NCBI GenBank assembly: GCA_934718145.1
Contig: CAKUZC010000075.1
Location: forward strand, 1-5,466
Origin: an uncultured Eubacteriales bacterium
Lineage (GTDB): Bacteria > Bacillota > Clostridia > Oscillospirales > Acutalibacteraceae
Reading direction: 5' to 3'
Length of the DNA stretch: 5,466 nucleotides
Positions 1-4,840 of this stretch are shown here, in pieces. Both the position numbers and the translations under genes were made by a program. The notes under the pieces were generated by a model. That model saw nothing but the letters and a program-made list of their open reading frames with translations. It was not told the DNA's origin and made no database searches. The first letter of the stretch is position 1; the number at the start of each line of letters is the position of its first letter.

Positions 1-10
1 AATGTAACTC

Positions 11-26
11 TATTCCGGAATATAAA
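11..26 (+). promoter_or_regulatory. Palindrome overlapping a possible -10 box
   Basis: TATTCCGGAATA at 11-22 is a perfect 12-base inverted repeat, and its right end merges into TATAAA (21-26), which would suit a -10 box for the gene starting at 57. The matching -35 would lie at or beyond the window edge, so the promoter cannot be confirmed. A repressor operator over the -10 is a reasonable reading. A remnant of an upstream structure is the alternative. Confidence 0.3.
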
Positions 27-56
27 TAAAAAATTCTAAAAATAGGAGTGAGAATT

Positions 57-758
57 ATGGGAATACGGACAGATAAGTTTCGCGAATTTTTGCCTGATGT
101 AAAGGAGCCAAAGTATTGGACAATAAAATCAATTAAAGATCATGGCGATTATCTAAAAAATTCGGAAGATTTTTATGTTGTTTGTTTTAAAGATACGAGA
201 TATGTTTGTGATATGAGTAATAATAGATTAATTCTTCCGTCGTGCTCATGGTTGAAAGAGAATGAAAAAAAATTCAGCGGTGGACTAGAGAAAATACCAG
301 ATATAATAGACAAAGTAATTATAAACTGTAAGGACATTGATGATGTGATAGAGTTAGAAAAGAAACCTATGTTTAAATCAGCCAAACATTTCTTTGTCAA
401 GAATTATATTAGTGAATTGGAAACTAACTTAGGTGGTAGAACAGATAGAAGAATTGAAAAATCATTAAAGCAATTGGCCACATATAAAAGATGCAAATTT
501 ATTGACGAAAAACTTTACAAACCTGATACAGAATACTATGAACTTTACCTCTCACGCTTTGAAAAAGGAAAACTTATTCCTAAAGATCAACTTGATAACT
601 TTATAGCAAAAATGAAAGAACAACATCCTGCTAAAAATGTAAGAGAAAAGCTCTTATCAAAAATTATTCTCAAAGGTTACGAAACAGATTGGGTAAGTAT
701 AACACTCCCAAAGGTTATTAAAAAAGAAAAATTAGACAGCCTTAGCTTACCGAGTTAA
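57..758 (+). CDS. Hypothetical cytosolic protein, 233 residues
   Basis: I do not recognise this protein. The ATG at 57 is chosen because AGGAG (44-48) sits 8 bases upstream; the in-frame GTG at 48 overlaps that ribosome site and cannot be the start. There is no signal peptide or membrane segment, so it is probably cytosolic. The first ~100 residues look like a mixed alpha/beta domain with short hydrophobic strands (YVVCF near 40-44, IDKVIIN near 84-90). The rest is charged and helical, with a basic GGRTDRR turn at 126-132 that opens a Lys-rich helix and a Lys-rich C-terminus. Five cysteines are scattered without a metal-binding spacing. It is monocistronic as far as visible: a terminator follows directly and the tRNA downstream has its own promoter. 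The good ribosome site and length support a real gene; function is unknown. Confidence 0.8.
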   Translation: MGIRTDKFREFLPDVKEPKYWTIKSIKDHGDYLKNSEDFYVVCFKDTRYVCDMSNNRLILPSCSWLKENEKKFSGGLEKIPDIIDKVIINCKDIDDVIELEKKPMFKSAKHFFVKNYISELETNLGGRTDRRIEKSLKQLATYKRCKFIDEKLYKPDTEYYELYLSRFEKGKLIPKDQLDNFIAKMKEQHPAKNVREKLLSKIILKGYETDWVSITLPKVIKKEKLDSLSLPS

Positions 759-774
759 AATAAAAAATTTATTT

Positions 775-807
775 CACCTGTATTTCCTTTGAAGTACGGG
801 TGGTTTT
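775..807 (+). terminator. Rho-independent terminator of the 57-758 gene
   Basis: CACCTGTA (775-782) pairs with TACGGGTG (795-802) in an 8-bp stem with one G-U pair and a 12-base loop, followed by GTTTTAGTTTT. It lies 16 bases after the stop codon, the expected place for intrinsic termination. Confidence 0.75.
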
Positions 808-836
808 AGTTTTAAATTTTTAGTATAAATCATATA

Positions 837-865
837 TTGACATTTACTTTATTTTAAAGTATAAT
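837..865 (+). promoter_or_regulatory. Near-perfect sigma-A promoter for tRNA-Leu
   Basis: TTGACA (837-842) and TATAAT (860-865) are both exact consensus hexamers with a 17-base spacer. Transcription should begin around 872, about 10 bases before the mature tRNA 5' end at 883. This is the strongest promoter in the window, as expected for a stable RNA gene. Confidence 0.9.
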
Positions 866-882
866 ATATCTCAAGGTTAAAC

Positions 883-968
883 GCCGGTGTGGCGGAATGG
901 CAGACGCGACGGACTCAAAATCCGTTGTTGGCAACAACGTGTGGGTTCAAGTCCCACCACCGGTACCA
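883..968 (+). tRNA. tRNA-Leu, anticodon CAA
   Basis: A complete class II tRNA. The acceptor stem pairs 883-889 with 958-964 (first pair G-U), the discriminator is A965 and CCA is encoded at 966-968. The anticodon stem is ACGGA/TCCGT (909-913 with 921-925), its loop is CTCAAAA and the anticodon CAA at 916-918 reads UUG. A long variable arm (about 926-940, GTTG/CAAC stem) and a T arm GTGGG-TTCAAGT-CCCAC (941-957) confirm the leucine class. An open frame runs through the tRNA into the next gene but is not coding there. Confidence 0.97.
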
Positions 969-978
969 AGACAGAAAT

Positions 979-1013
979 TATATCGATTTATTTCGATGTA
1001 GTTTTTATTTTTT
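979..1013 (+). terminator. AT-rich hairpin terminator after tRNA-Leu
   Basis: Bases 979-986 pair with 993-1000 (core ATCGA/TCGAT, one G-U pair, 6-base loop), followed by a T-rich run at 1002-1013. The stem has only two G-C pairs, so termination may be incomplete and some transcripts could continue into the HD-domain gene. Confidence 0.55.
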
Positions 1014-1084
1014 GGGAAAATAATTTCCGTGACAAAAAATCAAATAAATTTAAATGTTCCGATAAAACGAAAGAGGTATGCAAA

Positions 1085-1777
1085 TTGTCGTATAATTTAT
1101 TGATAAATGATGTTAAATCACGAATATCCGATATATTAAACAGCGATAATTCAGGTCATGGTATGGATCACGTCAATAGAGTTCTTAATTTATCTTTGAA
1201 ATTTGCACGTAAAGAAAATGTTAACGAAGATGTAGTTGCTTTGATTGCACTATTACATGATGTCGATGATTATAAATTGTTTGGATCGAAAAATGCCGAA
1301 GAATTGACAAATGCCAGAAGTATCATGAATGATTGTAAAATAAACGAGGAAATTCAAAATCAAGTTTTAAATGAATTACAATGTATTGGATACAGTAAAT
1401 CACTAAAAGGTATAAGACCAAAAGCAATTGAAGGTAAAATTGTTTCAGATGCAGACATGTGCGACGGTCTTGGAGTCAATGGTGTGCTGAGAACTTACGC
1501 TTACAGTTTGAAAAAGGGCAAACCGTTTTTTGACAAAAATGCCTTTCCGATCGAAAATTTGAGTGCCGGCGAGTATAATACTACAAAATGTGCCGAAAGC
1601 AGTATAAATCATTTTTTTGAAAAAATATTAAAGTTAAAAGATTTGATGATGACTGATTCCGGTAAAGAAGAAGCTAAAGGAAGACATCAAATTATTGTAG
1701 ACATTTTACACCACTTCTTTGAAGAAGAGGACGTTCCGGAATGGACAGAGTACTTAAATAAATACTTAAACAACTAA
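1085..1777 (+). CDS. HD-superfamily metal-dependent phosphohydrolase (YpgQ/YedJ-like)
   Basis: A 230-residue HD-domain enzyme of the type whose studied members (YpgQ/YedJ group) are Mn-dependent nucleotide pyrophosphohydrolases; the substrate here is not shown by sequence. The metal-site signature is complete: GHGMDH (H25, H29), LLHDVDD (H58-D59) and SDADMCDGLG (D122/D124). The C-terminal block INHFFEKILKLKDLM (174-188), then the GRHQ helix, is also typical of this family. The start is the TTG at 1085, since GAGG (1073-1076) lies 8 bases upstream and no in-frame ATG exists between the tRNA and the GHGMDH motif. Reading further upstream would run into the tRNA. Length is normal, with no signal peptide, so it acts in the cytosol. 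The next gene follows after 37 bases without a clear terminator, so the two may share a transcript. A weak promoter may lie near 1029-1056. Confidence 0.88.
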   Translation: MSYNLLINDVKSRISDILNSDNSGHGMDHVNRVLNLSLKFARKENVNEDVVALIALLHDVDDYKLFGSKNAEELTNARSIMNDCKINEEIQNQVLNELQCIGYSKSLKGIRPKAIEGKIVSDADMCDGLGVNGVLRTYAYSLKKGKPFFDKNAFPIENLSAGEYNTTKCAESSINHFFEKILKLKDLMMTDSGKEEAKGRHQIIVDILHHFFEEEDVPEWTEYLNKYLNN

Positions 1778-1814
1778 AAACTGTTATTAATTTTTAAATA
1801 AGGAGAGAACGAAA

Positions 1815-3032
1815 ATGGCTAATAAATTAAAGAAGTTTTTTTGCTTTTTAGCATTGACTTCGATGTTAGCAACTTACAAAAGCGGTGCTTTTTCAATAGA
1901 ACCCGTTTATACGATGAAATTGTCACCTAAATCAAAAATCTATGTGAACCGAAATGGCGGTATATCCCATAATACATATGTAATTGAAACAGAAGATAAA
2001 AAATTATTTTTCAAGGAAACTAAAAAGAAATTATCTATGTACGAGACTGCTAAAAGAGCTATAGTTGAGTACTTTAAAGATAGTTATAAAGATGATCAAA
2101 AATCTATGTTGACGAGTCTGTTAAACGAAGAAAACCTTAAGAAGTTTATTTATATGAAAACTTACGGAGATGGCGGCGCAGCAAAATGGCTGAGTTCTGA
2201 AGACAAAACTGATACCTCGGTTTTAGGTTTTACAGAGCCTTTGTCAAATGATTTTAAAACGCAAGCTTTACCGGAATTTTTACATTATGCTTTTGCTGAA
2301 TTTGTTCAGTACAGAGCAAATAGGAACAGAGAACCAGGTGATTTGCAAATTAATCAACTTTTAGGTTCTTTGGCAACTATGAGGATTGCTAAAATTCTCG
2401 GTCTTTCAGACTTAGTAGTCAAGACAGAATATGCTCAAATAAAAAGTCCAACAGGAGAAAATAAAATAGGTATATTAATGGATTGTGCCAAAGGAATACC
2501 GTTTAGTCAATTGCAAAAGTTGGAAAATAGAAAAATTAATCCTTTATTTCAGTTGAATTTATCAAATTTGATGATCTTAGACGCCATTTGCTCACAACGA
2601 GACAGAAGTGTTGCAAATTATTTCACGGTGTTGTCAAAAAATGGTGAAATTATCAATGTGAGTGCATATGACAATGACTTATCGTTTGATAACTACACAA
2701 ATTTGAAGAGCAGCAACTTTATCCTTCCACCGATGCTACGTAATGACGGCAAATTGTCTTTACCTCATATGGATAAAATGCTTGCAAATAAAATATTGAG
2801 TTTAAACGATGAAGACATTCGCATATGTTTAAAAGATCTATTGAATGATAATCAAATTGACGCTGCAATCAGCAGAATAAATCAAATTCAAGATGCTATC
2901 AAACAAACTGTGAAGGAAAATCCAAAATTCTTAATTGAACCCGCAGAATGGAGTTCTAAAACGATGGAAAAAGAGCTTTCGGCGGATAATAGGACATATT
3001 TTAAATATTTTATGGAAAAATTAAATTCCTAA
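1815..3032 (+). CDS. Secreted PI3/4-kinase-like (atypical kinase fold) protein
   Basis: A 405-residue protein starting at ATG 1815, 9 bases after AGGAG (1801-1805). Residues 1-25 form a signal peptide: a basic start (KLKK), a hydrophobic core FFCFLALTSMLA, and likely cleavage near SGA/FS. The remainder has the landmarks of the PI3/4-kinase and actin-fragmin-kinase-like fold. These are a Gly-containing loop NGGISHN (47-53), a candidate ATP lysine K67 in LFFKE, a helical insert, then a second lobe with catalytic loop SQRDRSVANY (260-269: D263 as base, N268 as metal ligand). A YDNDLSF segment follows (285-291), with D286 as the second metal Asp. The usual His of DRHxxN is Ser265. The Glu expected to pair with the lysine is not obvious in the helix near 184-194. 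The C-terminal pattern (LPHMDKMLANKIL, then IDAAISRI) also fits this group. Substrate is unknown; export suggests a target outside the bacterium. Fold moderately sure, activity unproven. Confidence 0.65.
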   Translation: MANKLKKFFCFLALTSMLATYKSGAFSIEPVYTMKLSPKSKIYVNRNGGISHNTYVIETEDKKLFFKETKKKLSMYETAKRAIVEYFKDSYKDDQKSMLTSLLNEENLKKFIYMKTYGDGGAAKWLSSEDKTDTSVLGFTEPLSNDFKTQALPEFLHYAFAEFVQYRANRNREPGDLQINQLLGSLATMRIAKILGLSDLVVKTEYAQIKSPTGENKIGILMDCAKGIPFSQLQKLENRKINPLFQLNLSNLMILDAICSQRDRSVANYFTVLSKNGEIINVSAYDNDLSFDNYTNLKSSNFILPPMLRNDGKLSLPHMDKMLANKILSLNDEDIRICLKDLLNDNQIDAAISRINQIQDAIKQTVKENPKFLIEPAEWSSKTMEKELSADNRTYFKYFMEKLNS

Positions 3033-3072
3033 ATTTATAACGTGACCGGAACGATTTTTGTACCGGCGCAGA

Positions 3073-3111
3073 AAATACCGGCTGTCTTTGAGATTGTCGG
3101 TATTTATTTTT
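3073..3111 (+). terminator. Terminator of the secreted kinase-like gene
   Basis: AAATACCGGC (3073-3082) pairs with GTCGGTATTT (3096-3105) in a 10-bp stem with one G-U pair and a 13-base loop, running into TTTATTTTT (3103-3111). It stands about 40 bases after the stop codon and converges with the minus-strand terminator next to it. Confidence 0.8.
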
Positions 3112-3113
3112 GC

Positions 3114-3137
3114 AAAAAAACGCCCCCATCAGGGGAC
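3114..3137 (-). terminator. Terminator of the minus-strand acidic protein gene
   Basis: Read on the minus strand, GTCCCC-TGAT-GGGGGC forms a 6-bp GC-rich stem (one G-U pair) with a 4-base loop, followed by seven T residues (plus-strand A tract 3114-3120). It lies about 50 bases past the stop codon of the minus-strand gene, a classic intrinsic terminator. Confidence 0.85.
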
Positions 3138-3188
3138 ATTTAATACCATTTTGAATTACATACATAAACATTGGAAAAATTATAATCA

Positions 3189-3776
3189 CTAATCGGTTTT
3201 AGAATCAGACTTAGACTCATTTTTAGATTCAGGTTCAGATTCAGGTTCAGGTTCAGACTCAGGTTTAGATTCAGAGAAAGATTTCAACTTAAGTTCTTCA
3301 GGTATATCTTTTTCAAGTGTTTCCAGCTCTTCTCCTATTGATTTTGCAATCTTATTAATTTCTCTTTTATAACTTTCTATAGATTTAACCGCACCAACTT
3401 TAAATGCGTTAGGTGATTTAACACATTTCTCTATCATATTAGATAAAGTATCTACACATTCTTTAAATCCTTCTATTGTTTTTAGAGCTTTTATGATATC
3501 ACCCTTATTTTTTAAATTAAATTCTGAATCTTCCCCTAATTCATCAAATTTTTCAATGAATTTCTCTATTGTTCCACCCACTTCTTCTATTTCTTTTTTT
3601 AATCTTTCTGAAAAACATTTTTCTTCTTCATAAATTTTTTTTAATTCTTCCTGCTTTTTTGATTCTAAATCCTCTAATTCGTTTGGTTTTTTTGGATTTA
3701 TTTCTGCTAAATAATTTTTATATTCTTCTATTTTTGTCAATGCATCTTTCATCTTAAATTCTGTTGAATCCGGCAT
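3189..3776 (-). CDS. Acidic helical protein with Ser/Glu/Pro-rich tail
   Basis: Family not recognised; 195 residues, no signal peptide or membrane segment. The ATG at 3776 is used because AGGATGTGAT (3790-3781) is one mismatch from the ideal ribosome site and lies correctly ahead of it; the in-frame GTG at 3785 sits inside that site. Residues 10-65 are Glu/Lys-rich with heptad-like spacing and likely coiled coil, and 70-160 continue as amphipathic helices. Residues 166-195 are a disordered tail of SE and PE dipeptides ending SDSKTD, encoded by hexanucleotide repeats. Three cysteines (54, 107, 118) show no metal motif. The gene stands alone on this strand, with its own promoter region and terminator, between convergent and divergent neighbours. 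The N-terminal part could be a protein-protein docking helix bundle, but no role can be assigned. Confidence 0.82.
   Translation of the reverse strand: MPDSTEFKMKDALTKIEEYKNYLAEINPKKPNELEDLESKKQEELKKIYEEEKCFSERLKKEIEEVGGTIEKFIEKFDELGEDSEFNLKNKGDIIKALKTIEGFKECVDTLSNMIEKCVKSPNAFKVGAVKSIESYKREINKIAKSIGEELETLEKDIPEELKLKSFSESKPESEPEPESEPESKNESKSDSKTD
3228..3275 (-). repeat. Hexanucleotide repeat encoding SE/PE tail
   Basis: Eight consecutive six-base units of the form TTCAG[G/A] (plus strand; two units diverge as CTCAGG and TTTAGA) encode alternating Pro-Glu and Ser-Glu on the minus strand. The units are in frame, so gain or loss of copies would lengthen or shorten the tail without a frameshift. 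Degenerate units continue toward 3204. Confidence 0.85.
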
Positions 3777-3801
3777 AAAAATCACATCCTATTCTTAATT
3801 T

Positions 3802-3830
3802 TTGACACAATAACATTATATATATATATA
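3802..3830 (+). promoter_or_regulatory. Possible plus-strand promoter in divergent intergenic region
   Basis: TTGACA (3802-3807) is followed, 17 bases on, by TATATA (3825-3830) inside an alternating TA tract. It could start a transcript near 3837, but the next gene begins only at 4018 and a hairpin lies between (3896-3923). The match may be an accident of AT-rich sequence. Confidence 0.3.
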
Positions 3831-3840
3831 TGAAAGTCAA
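3813..3840 (-). promoter_or_regulatory. Promoter of the minus-strand gene
   Basis: On the minus strand TTGACT (3840-3835) precedes TATAATGT. Taking TAATGT (3818-3813) as -10 gives a 16-base spacer; the exact TATAAT (3820-3815) would leave only 14. Either puts the start of transcription shortly before the ribosome site at 3790-3781. The spacer is a TA dinucleotide run. Confidence 0.55.
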
Positions 3841-3895
3841 GTATTTTTATAAAAATAATATAAAATATTTAACTAAATAAATTTTTGCAAGAAAA

Positions 3896-3923
3896 AACCA
3901 CCCAAAATGAGTGGTTGATTTTT
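3896..3923. terminator. Bidirectional hairpin, second copy of a terminator-like element
   Basis: AACCAC (3896-3901) pairs with GTGGTT (3911-3916) across a 9-base loop. It is flanked by an A tract on the left and GATTTTT on the right, so it reads as an intrinsic terminator on both strands, stronger on the minus strand (GTGGTTTTTTC). No gene visible on the minus strand ends here. Its outer flanks match those of the terminator at 3114-3137. Confidence 0.55.
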
Positions 3924-3942
3924 AATACATATTATTAAATGA

Positions 3943-3971
3943 TTGATTTAATGTGCATTTCAAAATATAAT
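3943..3971 (+). promoter_or_regulatory. Promoter of the first USP-like gene
   Basis: TTGATT (3943-3948) and an exact TATAAT (3966-3971) are separated by 17 bases, giving a start near 3978 and a leader of about 40 bases. A second -10-like TATACT follows directly at 3972-3977. Confidence 0.65.
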
Positions 3972-4017
3972 TATACTAGAGTAGAAAATAAACAGTTTTA
4001 GGGAGAATCATTGCAAA

Positions 4018-4758
4018 ATGAAGAAATTCAAAAAGGCCTTAGCATCAGCATTGGCAATTTTAAGCACCACATCTATCGTTACCGTTCAAGGAATCAAACC
4101 TACCGACAATCCTACTGATATGGATACCGTCGAAGCTCCAAAAATAACAATCGGAAACCAATATTTTGACCAAGCACTTTCTTTAATCGGAACTTACTAT
4201 GGAGTAAAATGCTTCAGAGACTATATTAACGGCTATTCGGAAAAGTTGGCAAATGCCCAAATGAAGGCACTCAAACAATTATTCCAAATTTTGAACGAAA
4301 GAAAACCTATAATAAGAGACGAAATAGAAAAAATTCTTATAGAATCAAACTTGACAGACTTCGATTCCTTTTTAAATTTTTTAAAGGGCATAATGCCAAA
4401 TTCAATAGCTTCAGTGGTCGTCAATGTAACCCCTGACGACAGAATAGTATATTTTGCCGAAAGGGCAAAGGAAAACGTAAAACCGGAATCAACCGGAATG
4501 ATAATTGGAGTTTCTACTAACAAATACTGTTGTCGTCTAAGTAACTGCGAAATTATTCACTGTGAAGAACTGAAAAAAACGTTTAAACTAAATTCAATAT
4601 GTGCTTGTGATGAATCAGGATTCGGATATTATTTTTTTAACGATGGGGAGAATTGGTACGAGTACAACGAAAATGGAATGACCCTTGTCGATGCAAAATA
4701 CATCGCCGTTTCCTTAATGAAATATACAATAATGTGTTTTTCATACCGAACAATTTAA
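4018..4758 (+). CDS. Secreted USP-like (peptidase C19 fold) protein, probably catalytically dead
   Basis: A 246-residue protein; the ribosome site AGGGAG (4000-4005) lies 12 bases before the ATG. Residues 1-25 are a signal peptide (KKFKK, then ALASALAILSTTSIVTVQG). The mature part reads like a minimal ubiquitin-specific protease domain. GNQYFDQALSLI (46-57) sits where GNTCYxNSxLQ occurs and is followed by FRDYI (66-70). LKQLFQIL (85-92) and DFDSFLNFL (114-122) match the helical region ending in the DAxEFL box. The C-terminal box SGFGYYFF (200-207), ENWYEYNENGMTLV (211-224) and a final CFSYR (240-244) match the GHYxxY...WYxFDDxxV...FYR pattern. The nucleophile position is Gln48 or Tyr49, and the His position is Phe202 (or Tyr204); the third residue survives as Asn217. 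The only His in the protein is H181. It may therefore bind ubiquitin or a similar partner without cleaving it. Homology is judged by eye; an unrelated fold cannot be excluded. The next gene is 82 bases downstream with its own promoter. Confidence 0.6.
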   Translation: MKKFKKALASALAILSTTSIVTVQGIKPTDNPTDMDTVEAPKITIGNQYFDQALSLIGTYYGVKCFRDYINGYSEKLANAQMKALKQLFQILNERKPIIRDEIEKILIESNLTDFDSFLNFLKGIMPNSIASVVVNVTPDDRIVYFAERAKENVKPESTGMIIGVSTNKYCCRLSNCEIIHCEELKKTFKLNSICACDESGFGYYFFNDGENWYEYNENGMTLVDAKYIAVSLMKYTIMCFSYRTI

Positions 4759-4773
4759 AACGTTAACATATTA

Positions 4774-4802
4774 TTGACTTATTATATAATCTATGATATA
4801 AT
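4774..4802 (+). promoter_or_regulatory. Extended -10 promoter of the second USP-like gene
   Basis: TTGACT (4774-4779) lies 17 bases before an exact TATAAT (4797-4802), which is preceded by TGA (4794-4796), the TGn of an extended -10. Transcription should start near 4809. No terminator separates this from the preceding gene, so read-through is also possible. Confidence 0.8.
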
Positions 4803-4840
4803 CGCATTATAATTACATTTGAAAAGGAGAAATCTGTAGT

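Noticed and set aside
48..56. GTG start for the first gene
   Set aside because: It overlaps the AGGAG that serves the ATG at 57, leaving no room for ribosome binding.
173..400. Minus-strand open frame inside the first gene
   Set aside because: No ribosome site or family resemblance; it is the antisense of a well-supported gene.
883..968. tRNA-Leu as an attachment site for an integrated element
   Set aside because: I found no repeat of the tRNA 3' end elsewhere in the window and no integrase. The short ACCGG similarity near 3043-3080 is too small to count.
1015..1028. GGAAA/TTTCC hairpin after the tRNA terminator
   Set aside because: A 5-bp stem with no T-run and no position that would regulate translation from 1085; likely chance.
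887..1084. N-terminal extension of the HD-domain protein starting with GTG
   Set aside because: This stretch reads through the body of tRNA-Leu and its terminator. The TTG at 1085 has a proper ribosome site and gives a normal-length protein.
3042..3082. Three ACCGG words as regulatory repeats
   Set aside because: The third belongs to the terminator stem and the others have irregular spacing; CCGG is self-complementary and gives weak alternative pairings only.
3228..3275. Repeat tract as a CRISPR array
   Set aside because: The units are six bases, contiguous and in frame with coding sequence, with no spacers.
3569..3757. Plus-strand open frame for a Leu/Phe-rich 'membrane' peptide
   Set aside because: The hydrophobicity is the mirror of Glu/Lys codons in the real minus-strand coiled-coil gene, and no start signal is present.
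3777..3785. GTG start for the minus-strand gene
   Set aside because: It lies within the ribosome-binding sequence 3790-3781; the ATG at 3776 has correct spacing.
4233..4523. Minus-strand open frame inside the first USP-like gene
   Set aside because: It has no ribosome site or promoter and lies wholly antisense to a gene with a signal peptide and recognisable motifs.
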